From Callorhinus ursinus (lineage: Eukaryota > Chordata > Mammalia > Carnivora > Otariidae): 64,000 nt of DNA. A program made the position numbers and the translations under genes. The DNA lies in NCBI RefSeq assembly GCF_003265705.1, contig NW_020312827.1, forward strand, positions 16,747,948-16,811,947, written 5' to 3'. Every line of letters begins with the position of its first letter. Position 1 is the first letter of the stretch. This document shows positions 23,638 to 34,780 of the stretch, one piece after another. Under the pieces are notes generated by a model that had not been told where the DNA came from, ran no database searches, and was given only the letters and a program-made list of their open reading frames with translations.

Positions 23638-23931
23638 AAATGGATTAAAGACCTAAATGTGAGACCTGACCTGAAACCATTAAAAATCCTGGAGGAGAAC
23701 ACAGGCAATAACCTCTTTGACATCAGCCATAGAAAATTCTTTCTAGATATGTCTCCTGAGACAAAGGGAACAAAAGCTAAAAAATAAACTATTGGGACAT
23801 CATCAAAATAAAAAGCTTCTGGACAGTGAATGAAACAATCAACAAACCCAAGGCAACCTACAGAATAGAAGATATTTGCAAACGACATATTTGATAAAGG
23901 GTTAGTATCAAAAATATGTAAAGAACTTATA

Positions 23932-24120
23932 TGGAGCACCTGGGTGGCTCAGTCAGTTGAGCTGGTTTCAGCTCAGATCATGATCTCATGGGCTGGGAGA
24001 TAGAGCCCTGCACCTGCTCCCTGCTCAGCAGAAGGTCTGCCTGAAGATTCTCTCCCTCTGCCCCTCCCCCCCACTTTCACTCTCTCTCTCTCTCTAAAAT
24101 AAATTAATAAATCTTCAAAA
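23932..24120 (+). mobile_element. CanSINE inside L1
   Basis: Head 'tggagcacctgggtggctca', (TC)n and tail 'aaaataaattaataaatctt'. The duplication 'aagaacttata' / 'tacaacttata' (23921-23931, 24121-24131) has two mismatches. The reverse frame at 23973-24230 crosses it and is not a gene. Confidence 0.94.
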
Positions 24121-24575
24121 TACAACTTATAAAATTCAACACCCCAAAAGTGAATAATCCAATTAAAAAATGGCTGGAAAACAAGCATAGACATTTTTCC
24201 AAAGAAGCCATACAGATGGCCAACAGACATGTGGAAAGATGTTCAACATCACTGATCATTAGGGAAATATAAACCAAAACTACAGTGAGATATCACCTCA
24301 CACCTGTCAGAATGGCTAAAATCAAAACATAAGAAATAACAGGTGTTGGCAAGGATGTGGGGAAAGGAGAATTCTCTTGCACTGTTGGTGGCAATGCAAA
24401 ATAATGCAGCCACTCTGGAAAACAGTATGGAGTTGAAAAAAGTTAAAAGTTAAAAATAGGACTCCCTACAATCTAGTAATCATACTAGTGGATATTTACC
24501 CAAAGAATACAAAAATACCACTATGTTTATAGCAACATTATTTACAATAGACAAATTATAGAAACAGCCCAAGTG

Positions 24576-24724
24576 TATATGTGTGTGTGTGTATACACAC
24601 ATATATATATACATATATATAATGGAATATAGTGGAATATACACACATATATATAGGAATATATATATAATGGAATATATATGTGTGTGTATATATATAC
24701 ACACGCACACATATATATATATAA
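24576..24724. repeat. Compound (TA/TG/CA)n expansion in L1
   Basis: TATATG, GTGTGT, ACACAT tracts with repeated 'aatggaatata' units. It grew from the L1 3' segment, where one 'aatggaatatt' would be expected, into about 150 bases. The 76-codon reverse frame at 24480-24710 is a product of this repeat. Confidence 0.92.
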
Positions 24725-25131
24725 AATGGAATATTATTCAGCCATAAAAAGGAAATCTTCCATTTGCAATGACATGGGTGGAGCTAGACAGTAGAATGCT
24801 AAGCGAAGTTAGTCAGTCAGAGAAAGACAAATACCATATGATTTCACTCATGTAGAATTTAAGAAACAAAACAAACAATCAAAGGATGAAAAAGAGAGAG
24901 AGAGAAAGAGGCAAACCAAGAAACACACTCTTAACTATAGAGAACAACTGATAGTTACCACAGGGGAGGGGGATGTAAGATGGGTGAAATAGGTGAAGGG
25001 GATTAAATAGTGCATTTGTTGTGATGAGCACCGAGTGTTGTATGGAAGTGTTGGATTGCTATATTGTACACCTGAAGCTAATATTACACTGTATGTTAAC
25101 TAACTAGAATTTAAATTAAAACTTCTAAAAA

Positions 25132-25147
25132 AAGAAACCATAAATCA
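25132..25147. repeat. L1 target-site duplication, right copy
   Basis: 'aagaaaccataaatca', partner of 20876-20891. It closes the 5'-inverted L1 insertion. Confidence 0.9.
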
Positions 25148-25179
25148 GTCATTATCCATTGGGGGGGATACTGCATTCT

Positions 25180-25310
25180 TTCACTCAATAAATACATACT
25201 TTATGGCCAGCCCTGTGCCAAGCACTGAGGTTATGAAGATTAACAGAACATGCACTCTACCTGCAAGGGTCTCCCTGGCTGGCAAATAGACCATCTAGGT
25301 CCAGCAAAAA
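25180..25310 (-). mobile_element. L2 LINE 3' end, reverse
   Basis: 'tttcactcaataaatacata', 'ctgtgccaagcactgaggtt' and 'aacagaacatgcactctacc' read as the antisense L2 terminus. Confidence 0.7.
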
Positions 25311-25329
25311 CTGAGTTCATTCTAGTTCT

Positions 25330-25560
25330 TCTTTCCTCATATAAAATTAAGAAGCATTATGAAGAGTCTTATCTCCTAGAACCTAGACTGATCTTTGTAA
25401 CTTCCTTAATCAAGAGGATGTGACAGAAGTGACTGCTGAGTAACTTCTGAGTGACCTTGAGTGACTTCTGAAATGAGGTCACTAAAGTCAACAGAACTAC
25501 TGCTTGGCTTTTGCTCAGGGAACACCTATATTCCATACTTCACTCTGCTTTCTTATCGAA
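25330..25560 (+). mobile_element. Possible MLT1-like LTR fragment
   Basis: 'gaggatgtgacagaagtgac', 'gtgacttctgaaatgaggtc' and 'tactgcttggcttttgctca' resemble the middle of an MLT1 LTR. Strongly diverged. Confidence 0.45.
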
Positions 25561-26169
25561 CTCTCACAGTGTCTTCCTTTTACCTAGTTATAAAGAGTCA
25601 AGTTTTAATGTGCGAATATTCTACTACCATATCGTTACTGGTTTCCTCATAGCTCACGACTCAGGAGTTCCAAGATCTTAATTTTCTATTTTCTTATCCC
25701 TTGATTCTCTAATACAATACAGAACATAGGATAGGTGTTTATGTCCTTGTGGTCTTTCTAGGTTGTCTGGGTTTTGTTGTTGTTATTATTTTAATCACTC
25801 TTTTGAGGAAATTCTCCTGTCTTTTCAGTCCTCAAATCAGACTTTCTAAGAATGTTCTCATCTTCTAGGCTTTATTCATTCTTCTTCTAGCCTGGGAATA
25901 CCTTGTCCCCTTCTCAGTCTACAGTCCAGTCTAGAGGATCAAAGTCCTTTTTCAATATGAAATTTCTTAGAATGTTCCACAGTGATCTCTTTCCTCAAAA
26001 CTTATAGAATCTATTCTGTCTATGAAATTATATCACACAAAATCATACATCTTATGTCAGCTCTTTCATAATCTTATATTATTATATAACCTGCGTAAAC
26101 TTTTACTGTAACTTGATATTATTTCTCCTTACTGTGCTGCAATCTCTTAGAATTTATTCACCAGAAAAC
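25561..26169. other. Unassigned, possibly decayed L2
   Basis: Pyrimidine-rich blocks such as 'cctgggaataccttgtcccc' hint at an L2 3' region, too weak to call. No coding signal. Confidence 0.35.
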
Positions 26170-26785
26170 TCATCAACTTTTTTTGTTCATAATAGAGTAT
26201 CAATTATTATTTGACACAGCAGATTGTATTTTCCAAAGACTACCACAGCAGTATATATGTTGTCCCGTGTGTACTTTTTATAACATGTTAATACTCCCCC
26301 CAATCAAAGAAAGTGTCTATGCTTCCTCTCCTTGAACCTGGTGGACCTTTATAAATTTCTCAACCACTAAACTGTGGTAAAAATGACACTGAGTGATCCT
26401 AGACTAGGTTATAAAGCCAATATAATTCCTGCCTGGTTTTCTTTCTTGCTCCCAGGCCACTTGTCTTTGGAGCCACCATGCTGATAAATCACAAGGATAG
26501 ACCACATAGGACAGAGAGAGATGTTCAAGGAGATGAGGCTATTATAGCTCCCAGCTGTTTGAATCTTCCCAGGCCAGGTACAAGAGAGCAGAGCACAGAA
26601 GCTTTAGAGATTCTTCCAGCCCCAACCGCCATTTGATTAAAACAGTGAAGAGAACCCAAGAAATCATTGCCCAGCTGAGCCTCATCAATCCCCCAGAAAA
26701 TGCAGGATAATAGCAATAGATAACTGATGTTGTTTTAAACCACTAAATTGGGGGTGATTTGTTACACAGACAACTGAAATGGATG
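26170..26785 (+). mobile_element. MLT1 LTR (ERVL-MaLR), solo
   Basis: Ordered MLT1 blocks: 'tcctctccttgaacctggtg', 'agtgatcctagactaggtta', 'ggagccaccatgctgataaa', and 3' end 'ttttaaaccactaaattggg' with 'tgatttgttacacagacaac'. No internal region is attached. Confidence 0.82.
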
Positions 26786-26849
26786 ATAAATTTATTATTT
26801 TAACACTTCTTTCAATAAGATTTAACACAAATGCAATTAACAGCATTTT

Positions 26850-27020
26850 CAACACTTTCCAAAATGTTTATTTTATCATTTATTAATTTTATTCTTAAAA
26901 TGCTTTAGTTTTTGCCCCAAATTGTTTATATCTCCCTCCACTTGAATGTAGGTTCAATAGGGGTAGGATTTGGTCTGTTTAATTCATGGCTACATTCCCG
27001 ATAGAGAGTATGACAACTTG
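26850..27020 (+). mobile_element. L2 LINE 3' fragment
   Basis: 'tatctccctccacttgaatg', 'gtaggatttggtctgtttaa' and 'tggctacattcccgatagag' follow the L2 3'UTR. Confidence 0.6.
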
Positions 27021-29130
27021 AATCCTTGGCTTGTCAATCATAGAGGGACCTGGATATGATTCTGGTTGCTATTGGAAGTAAACAAAGAATTTAAGCATAG
27101 GTTTTATGGATGATTGGCATATAGAAAGATTCTTCTGGCTTTTATTTATTGTGATTGAACTGTGGAAGAATATTTGTGGGTGATATATTCATTTTGTATA
27201 ATGCCCACATTCTTAAATTCGTGTATTAGACAAAATATGCCAATTTATCCTTATCTTTTCACCCTTGGGTCATATCGCAAATTCCATTAATTTTTCCCAT
27301 TATAAATCTGAGGTATTATTCAGTAGCTCTCATTAACAATACACCCTTTTTATTAAGTATTAGTTCTGAGCATTACCTCGTCTCAAGCTCTGGGAAGTCT
27401 CCTTTCTCTTATTTCAATCTTTTTTCATCAATTTTAAGTTTTACAGGCCTTTTAAGAAATTCTTTCCCTGACCTCACCAGGGCTTTCAAAAGTTATTAAA
27501 TTAATATCATCTAAATTTAATGTGCTGGTTGCTCCTTTTCGATCATTAATGAAGATGTAAAACAAGACCAGCTACCTAGCCTTTTGTCATTTTTCTTGAT
27601 TTGCCACCCTCAGACAACCATCATACCAGTAATAAAGTTCATATCAAATCCAATTTGGAAAGATGCCCTTCAAAAATAACTAATTTCAGCCTTGTTATTC
27701 CCAATTCATGTTCTATGTGCACCACTGTTAACCCCAAAGCTTGGAATGTTTCTTTGAGGAGTAAGAGAGAAATTCTTAATGTTATAAAACAGAATAAAAC
27801 ATTGTTGCACCTGCTTCCTAATGGCATTATTTTCTATGAAATAAAGAATTTTGATCTGAGTGGAGTCAGGTAATTCTCTCCTTGACACGGTTCTTTAAAA
27901 GAAAAAAAATCAAGAAATAAGCTAGCCAGGCTGAGTTGATATAAATAAAATCAATTTAGTGGGAAGATTGAGGTAGCATGAATTTAACTCTTTACACACT
28001 TTCTTGGTTAATATTTTTGGTCTCTGTTCCATAGGAAAGGAGTTTTATGCAAACCCTTCACAGACAGGGATCTGGTTTATAACTTTTCTATAAATCTACA
28101 GTGATCCACATGCAGCATAATTCAGAGTTCCTTCCTTTCATTCTGATTGAATTTCTTGTTGCCATAATATTGTCATACATTTGGAACATAAAGATACTTT
28201 TAATGTAGTGACTCTTACCCCTAAGACATTTTGGATTACATAAAATGACATTTAAAAAGGGGTGAGGGATATTGTCTCCATCGTATAATTATATTCAAAG
28301 CATTACTCTGCCAACCTTCAGTACAATTATGATTGATAATCATCTCTCCCACCTGAGGCTCTGAATGATCTTCAAATGTCCTTTAGTAATTTGCTATTAA
28401 CCCTAATTGCCAGGACTTTCCATGTCCATAGTCCCACACACCAACAGTTAACAATACTTTCTTCAGTATTCACTTTATTTTATAATTTTATCTCTTTAAA
28501 ATATGAGATAAGTATACATATATCAATTTTGGGTAAGAACAGAATGTTTTGTCATATCAAGTAAGAGCAGTAAGTTAGAGAGTCAAATACTTCACTGACA
28601 CTTAATAAAGCATCTGGGGTCTCATTCCTGATTCGTCCCATCACCATAATCTAAGTCAACTGTGATTCAAATGAGTCTTAAATCAGGAATAAGAAAATGA
28701 CCCAGAGAGAATAAATAAAAGTTAGAAGGAATGAGTCAAATCAAGACTGTTCCACTCAGCTGTCTCACATGCCTTTCCTCTCCAAACTGAGCCCTCCCAC
28801 AGCATACCTATCATGTCTTGTAGCTCTGTAAGCTCCTTCTTGTGGAGAGCACACATTCTCATTAATCCTAAGAGCTTGATGAGGGGAAGATACTATTGTT
28901 TTTCCAAGCCATTTACTCCCACAGGATCCCATACCCAGAACAATTCTTGCACAGCAATTACTCAGATTCCTCTGTATATATTTCCCTGGGTAATCCTTTG
29001 GATTTTCTCACACATCTCTCACTAATGGACATACATGGATACCCATGCTTACAACACAGTTCTATTTCAGGTGGGCTCAACACCTATGTGCAGACTTATA
29101 GTATCCTATGAATAGTTTAGAAATCTTCTT
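27021..29130. other. Long unassigned non-coding stretch
   Basis: About 2.1 kb free of identifiable transposons. Frames at 27601-27873 (90 codons) and 28813-29111 (70-71) have no domain or splice context I recognise and look random. The region near 27540-27700 is vaguely like an old CR1/L3-type relic, which I cannot support. Confidence 0.45.
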
Positions 29131-29148
29131 AATATTTGCAAGTAGTAG

Positions 29149-29343
29149 GGGGTGCCTGGGTGGCTTAGTCGGTTGGGCATCTGCCATCAGCTCAGGTCAT
29201 GATCCCAGGGTCCTGGGATCGAGCCCCACATCAGGCTCTTTGCTCACTGGTGGTTCTGTTTCTCCCTATCCCTCTGCCCCTCTGCCTGCTGTACTTGCTT
29301 TCTCTTTTTCTCTCTCTGTCAAATAAATAAAATCTTAAAAAAT
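29149..29343 (+). mobile_element. CanSINE
   Basis: Head 'gggtgcctgggtggcttag', tail 'caaataaataaaatctt'. An approximate duplication 'atatttgcaagta' / 'atatttgtaggta' (29132-29144, 29344-29356) flanks it. First of four SINEs within 1.2 kb. Confidence 0.95.
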
Positions 29344-29401
29344 ATATTTGTAGGTAATAAAATTATATTTCATTGGATTTTTATGTGTTTCATGTGAAAG
29401 C

Positions 29402-29613
29402 ATTTATTTATTTAATTATTTAAAGATTTTATTTATGTATTTGACAGAGAGAGTGCATGCAAGCAAGGGGAGCAGTGGGCAGAGGCAGAGGGAGAGGGAG
29501 AAGCAGACTTCCCGCAAAGCAGAGAGCCTGACGCAGGGCTCCATCCCAGGATCCTGGGATCCTGGCCTGAACTGAAGGCAGACACTTAACTGACTGAGCC
29601 ACCCAGGTGCCCC
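29402..29613 (-). mobile_element. CanSINE, reverse
   Basis: Tail (ATTT)n to head 'gccacccaggtgcccc'. Perfect 12-bp duplication 'tcatgtgaaagc' at 29390-29401 and 29614-29625. Faces the SINE at 29149-29343 across about 60 bases. Confidence 0.96.
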
Positions 29614-29750
29614 TCATGTGAAAGCCTTTAAAACAAACTAGTGTTTATTGTAATTCTTGATTTGGCATTAAAAGAAATATTGTACTTTGAGCCTTGGAAA
29701 GGTAATAAGAGATTGAATCTCAACATCTGAGAAGCCCAGCCTAGGCATTT

Positions 29751-29990
29751 CTTTTTTTAAAATATGTATTTATTTATTTTAGAGAAAGAAAGAGCAAGAG
29801 TGTGCACATGAGTGTTGGGCGTGGGGGGGAGAAGGAACAGAAGGAGAGAGATTCCTGAAGCAGGCTCCCTGCTGAGCATGGAGCCAGACACAGGGCTCCA
29901 CTTAGCGCTCAATCCCAGGCCCCAAGATCATGACCTGAGCTGAAATCAAGAGTTGGTCACCCAACCAACTGAGCCACCCAGGTGCCCCAT
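29751..29990 (-). mobile_element. CanSINE, reverse, longer variant
   Basis: Tail 'aaaatatgtatttatttatt' to head 'gccacccaggtgcccc'. The body carries an extra piece ('ctccacttagcgctcaatcc'). Approximate duplication 'ctaggcattt' / 'ctgggcattt' (29741-29750, 29994-30003). Confidence 0.93.
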
Positions 29991-30139
29991 AGTCTGGGCA
30001 TTTTTACCAGTGTATTCTATGAGTGTATCAGTGTAGTCTATCATAACAATGTCGTTTTTACTATTTGTTTAAATATAAATGACCCATCATTGGCCAATGA
30101 CTTTTTGGGAGGCAAAGATAATGCCAGATTCATTTTTTT

Positions 30140-30359
30140 TTTTTAGTTTTTTTTTAAGATTTTATTTATTTATTTATTTATTTATTTGAGAGAGCAAGAA
30201 TGAGAGAGAGAGAGAGCACATGAGAGGGGGTAGGGTCAGAGGGAGAAGCAGACTCTCTGCTGAGCAGGGAGCCCGATGCGGGACTCGATCCCGGGACTCC
30301 AAGATCATGACCCTAGCCGAAGACAGTCACTTAACCACCTGAGGCACCCAGGCGCCCCA
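30140..30359 (-). mobile_element. CanSINE, reverse
   Basis: T-rich tail, (TTTA)n, head 'gaggcacccaggcgccccac'. Duplication 'ccagattcattttttt' / 'ccagatttattttttg' starting at 30124 and 30360. Confidence 0.95.
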
Positions 30360-30364
30360 CCAGA

Positions 30365-30465
30365 TTTATTTTTTGTATCCCTAGAAATTAGAGTCCCTGG
30401 GACAGAGTAGGGATTCAATGTGGTTTTGAAATATAATGAATGACTGACCTGATGAATGAATGGAG
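30365..30465 (+). mobile_element. L2 LINE 3' terminus
   Basis: 'gtatccctagaaattagagt', 'gacagagtagggattcaatg' and 'tgacctgatgaatgaatgga' resemble the final L2 bases. Confidence 0.55.
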
Positions 30466-31529
30466 GAAAGAAAGAGCAATTGCCTAAGATGTCTCTTGTG
30501 CTATATTAGATGCAAGAAATACAAAGATGAAAAAAACAAGTCTCTCCCTCAAGGATTCCTCCTTCTCTATGCAGAAGAGGGCCAGAGAAGCAAACATACA
30601 TTACTCAATGTGAAGATTGTTTAATGGAGTCAGATGCAGGACCAGCCATAGCCAATGTGGAGTTCTCTGAAAAGTATAAAGTCTTCCATGCTTAGGAATT
30701 CATCTGAATTAATGGATGGATGATTTGATGTATGAAAATCAAGCAGATACGGTTTTAAATCTCAGCTCTCCACTTTTAATATAGCCGGTAAAAATCTCCA
30801 TAAATAATAGTTAATAGAAGTTTATGTAATAATAATAATAAATGAAGATAATAAATTTTAAGATCATACTCACATGACCAAAGGCCAAATGAAGGCATAG
30901 ATTAAAGAGCTTTTTAGTTCAGAAGAATCATTCATCTGGGAGGACTGAAGACTTTGAAGATGTTTTAAGATTCTAACAGTCTTAAAAGATTGATTGAATG
31001 TAAATACATGAAAAAGACTTCAAGACATTGCCAATGGGGGAAGAAAAACAATATGAACAAAAGTACAAAAATGGCAGCCATAAAATCTTCACCAGCTTAA
31101 TGAGCGTGTCCATGCAGGGACAATTATTACAATCTGACTCACTATCTCAGCCAGCCTGAAAATATAATCCCACTGTCAGCAAAACTAAAATTGGGCCAAA
31201 ATGCTTTAGACATACAATGCTGAGAAAGACTTCACTTATAGGATACATTTTTACTAATGATCTGGACCCTTCAAATTTCTAAGTGAAAGTAGAAAACGGT
31301 TAAGATCTGACCTCATTGTATGGCCATCCATGGCCACTTCCAAACCAAGGAAGGCAGAATCTTCTTTTAAAGTCACATTTATAAATGTCCAAACACTTAG
31401 GAAGGATGATATTTGGGCACAATTCATTCTTTGACTGAAACTCATAAATTTTCTGAATTAATTATATCTAAGTCTAACATCTCAAGTCAAAAGCATTTTT
31501 CCTATGTTGCTACCTGTTCATCTGACTGA
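30466..31529. other. Unassigned non-coding stretch
   Basis: About 1.06 kb without a recognised repeat or credible frame. Confidence 0.45.
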
Positions 31530-32110
31530 CTGGCTATAAATTAGAAGGTCATGTTCGTGACCTTCCCCTCAGGTTCAATACATTTGCTTGAACAGCTCAC
31601 AGAAGTCAGAGATACATTTTACTTAAGTAGATCACTGGTTTATTATAAAAGGATGTAACTCAGGAACAGTCAGATAGAAGAGGTTCAGAGGGCAAGGCAT
31701 AGAGAAAAGACCAGGAGCTTCCATGCTCTCTCTAAGCATGTTACTCTCCCCAAATCTCCACATGTTCATCAAACCATCCTTTTGGGGTTTTATGGGAGCT
31801 CCATTACATAGGCATGATTGATTAAACCATCAGTCATTGGTGACAGATTCAACCTCCGGCTTCTCTCCCTTCTCTGGAGGTCATGGGTGGAATTGAAAGT
31901 CCCAGCCCTTTAATCACAGGGTTGGTTCTCCTGGCAACTAGGACCCATCCTTTGATGGGGTCCAAAAATCACCCCAGAGCAAACAAAGACACCTTTACGG
32001 TTCTCCTCACTTAGGAAATTCCAAGGGTTTTGGAAACAGTTCCCAGGAGAAATATATTTTCATTATCTGAATGACCAAATAGATATTTCTTATAAATTAC
32101 AAAATTTCAC
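31530..32110 (-). repeat. Ancient LTR-like interspersed repeat
   Basis: Recognisable repeat blocks: 'gaacagctcacagaagtcag', 'ggtttattataaaaggatgt', 'catgattgattaaaccatca', 'aattgaaagtcccagccctt' and 'aggaaattccaagggttttg'. I believe this is an LTR but cannot name the family. The orientation is inferred and uncertain. Confidence 0.5.
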
Positions 32111-32567
32111 CTTTTTTCAATTTAGCTATCAGGATTTCCATGAGGGCGGGGTGGAGGGGAGAAGGACTACAACCAACTACCTTAATCTTCCACTCTGATG
32201 TTAATAGACTAGCCAGTAAGAACCAATAATTATCAATATGCCACTGTGTATTTTACAGCAAAATCATTGCCTTCTCCTTCAAAGAGGAGCAATTTCATTT
32301 AAGGTGCTCAGCCAACAGCCTGTAGCAGAATACAGGCAGATATTAATGAACTAAAGCAATCCCACTATCTTCCAATTCCCATTTTTCTCTTTTATTCATA
32401 TTTTCAAAACTGTAACTGTTTCTCTCTTTCAGGCTCCCCTCCCTTTTCCCTCTTCCTGTGTGCAAATCCTTCAACATTATATGCCCTGACTGAACAGAGG
32501 AACCCTCTAGTAGCTAAGTTTTCCAACAAAATCTACAGTTGTCTTCCCAAAATGAGAAGGTCCGACT
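32111..32567. other. Unassigned sequence
   Basis: About 450 bases without a recognised repeat. Confidence 0.4.
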
Positions 32568-32898
32568 TACCTGTGAAGCTGGAGGAGGGCAGGGCTGCCA
32601 TTCCATTCCCTAAGTATTCACAGAAGAAGCTGACATCATTATTCTGCTTGATAACCATTCAATGGCATTCTTTCCTTATCTTTTATAAGACAACATCGAG
32701 AAGCTCTTCAGAGGGTTGGTCTTACCCTGGGCTGATGTCACAAAATGCAGCATTGGGAAAAGCGGTGCACACTCATCACCCAAACTCCTTCTACAAAATG
32801 TTTCTTTTCTATTCTGTGCTGCCCCCAGAGAACAGAGTGTACCCCTTTAATAAATGAAGTGGGAGGTTTAGTCATCAGACCTGAAAAAAAAAAAAAAA
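32568..32898 (+). other. Possible small retrocopy ending in a poly(A) tract
   Basis: AATAAA at 32849-32854 is followed 29 bases later by 15 A's (32884-32898), the layout of a retrotransposed mRNA 3' end. A possible imperfect duplication is 'aaaatgagaaggtccgac' (about 32550) against 'aaaatcatggtctgaat' (about 32895). The 101-codon forward frame at 32552-32857 ends just past the AATAAA and has no motif I know. The source transcript is not recognised. A decayed unknown repeat is an alternative. Confidence 0.3.
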
Positions 32899-33351
32899 TC
32901 ATGGTCTGAATCCTTGCCCTTGAGATAATCTGCTGAGTAGTATGAGCCAAGCTATTTTCTGACTACTTGTGGCTAAAGATCAAATAGAAACTAAATGTTT
33001 CAGAACCACTCAGACAGCTACTGCTGTTGAAGGTACGTTTCTCACATGAGATGTAAGTTTTACTACAGTTCCCACTTCAGATTGGAAACCTGGTTCTTCC
33101 AGTATAACCCAGAAGGTGGGAGTCTGAGATGTACTGGAGTGGCCTCATTACCCAGGGCTCTGTCTGGGACTAGCAGCCACGAGAGAATGTCTCTTGGATT
33201 TTAATTAGTTAATTAAATGTCATGCTTAACCCAGGGTGGCCCTCTTGCTAAATTATTTGAGCAGTGCTATTACCAGAAATCATGACCATACTCACCTATA
33301 GGCAAAGAACTTGAGAATTTGAGTATGGGGAAGAAAGGAATGTATCAATTA
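32899..33351. other. Unassigned sequence
   Basis: About 450 bases without a repeat or coding signal I can name. Confidence 0.4.
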
Positions 33352-33369
33352 AATCTCTCTCTCTCTCTC
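33352..33369. repeat. (TC)n microsatellite
   Basis: Nine or so TC units at the border of the next repeat. Confidence 0.9.
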
Positions 33370-33800
33370 AAAAATGAAAGAAAACCTGACTCAAACTAGG
33401 TTAAACAAAAAAGGGAGCATGGCAACACCATCCCCTTAGAAGTGCAATGTTTAGAGTATCTTCAGGCATGGCTGACTATGGTGTTCAGAACTAAGTTTCT
33501 CTCCATCTCTTAGTCTCTCTTTCATGATAGAAAGGTGGGTGCTGTAGCTGGACCCTTCTTAGCTTCAAATCCAACAAGTTAGAGTATCTGTCTTTTGAAA
33601 GCCTCAGTGAATCTCACAGTGTCTCGCTGGCCTGATAGGATGGTGCATCTACCCGTGACAGAAGACTATGAGACTCCAGTTGGCCAGATCTGAGTCATCT
33701 GGTATCACCTGACTGAGTAGGAATGAGGGGGAAAGACCCCAAATACAAAGTGGAACTGACTTTGCAAGGAGGTAAAGCAGAGCGAGAAGGTGAAGGAGGA
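33370..33800 (+). repeat. Ancient interspersed repeat, unclassified
   Basis: 'cctgactcaaactaggttaa', 'tatcttcaggcatggctgac' and 'cagttggccagatctgagtc' occur in the order of a common mammalian repeat whose name I cannot give reliably. Confidence 0.45.
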
Positions 33801-33829
33801 ATGAAGTGTTTCTCTATAGCACAGTCTGC

Positions 33830-33935
33830 ACTGCAGACCAATTATATCAAACTTCTGGGGGTCGGAGATCCAGGCATCAATATTATCTAAAGGTCCCCAG
33901 GTGATTCCAGTGTGGAGCCAATACTACAAAATATT
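33830..33935 (+). mobile_element. MER5A-like fragment
   Basis: 'caaacttctgggggtcggag', 'caggcatcaatattatctaa' and 'ccccaggtgattccagtgtg' match the MER5A 3' half. Confidence 0.65.
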
Positions 33936-34034
33936 GCACCATAGACATCAAAGTTTCCCTTTCTCTCTCCACCAAAGTCCTTGAATTTCTTTCATTACTC
34001 CCTCCTCTGGGCAGTCTTTATAAAGATTTATTTA

Positions 34035-34215
34035 CCCTTGGTAAGTAGTTTACACACATTATCTTATTTAATCCTCTCAATGACACCATGAGGTTTCCAT
34101 CATTGTTCTTTCCCTTTACAAATCAGATAACTGAAGTAGAAGAATTAAATTGTTTGTGTAACATCACACTGCTCTCAGGTGTTGGAGACAGGTATGGAAG
34201 CCAAGTATGATTAAC
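34035..34215 (-). mobile_element. MIR SINE, reverse
   Basis: 'acattatcttatttaatcct', 'ccctttacaaatcagataac' and 'gtgtaacatcacactgctct' follow antisense MIR. Confidence 0.75.
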
Positions 34216-34599
34216 TAGGTGGGTATTTCCTTCATGATTGTATTTACTGCTACAGTGTCTATGCATCTGAGGACAAGAGCATGCAGGCTATACTTAAAAG
34301 CAAAGTGCCATTTCTGATCCTGACCCTATTTAGTTTTGTCACTACACTCTAGCTCTTACTCTGATCTGTGCTATATAACATCACACAAACTGAACCCTGA
34401 ATATAAACTCCTCACCATGGACCCCTTCTGAGCTCTTCCTTCATCTTCCAGACTCAGCGTCGTTTCTCTTTAAAGCCTTCAATTTCAAACTCTTGAATCT
34501 TGTTCTTTGACATATCAATGTTTGTACATTTTTAAACTCTCCTTAAATCACTTGTTTGAAGTATATGCTATTTTGGATGGACAGAAGAGATTTGTCTGT
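34216..34599. other. Unassigned sequence
   Basis: No repeat or coding feature recognised. Confidence 0.4.
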
Positions 34600-34780
34600 T
34601 TCTGCTAGACAAGTTTTGTGACATTAGGCAAATTGCTTAACTTCTCCGGGACCTACTCTGCTTGTGAGTTAAATGTGTACAAAGTTACTTGCCATGTGAT
34701 CTTGTAGATTCAGGAAAATCTAGGTAAAGGATCTAGGATGATGTCTACACAACAGGAAGTCATAAATGGTAACTATTATT
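34600..34780 (+). mobile_element. MIR SINE
   Basis: 'gtgacattaggcaaattgct', 'taacttctccgggacctact' and 'aaatggtaactattattatt' follow the sense MIR core and 3' end. Confidence 0.7.

Larger units (their letters stand above)
22358..25131 (+). mobile_element. L1 insertion, sense 3' segment (ORF2 RT to poly(A))
   Basis: Sense ORF2 starting at the RT block 'gatacagaaaaagcatttga', exactly where the inverted segment leaves off. It continues through the C-terminal region (longest frame 22845-23138, 97 codons) to the 3'UTR ('gtacacctgaagctaatatt') and a short A-rich end. The catalytic FADD position reads as T-D-N (22674-22685), so RT is inactive. Two SINEs and a microsatellite expansion interrupt it. 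Confidence 0.94.

Noticed and set aside
27601..27873. 90-codon forward frame in a repeat-free stretch
   Set aside because: No domain, no splice sites of note, and overlapping reverse frames of similar length suggest chance.
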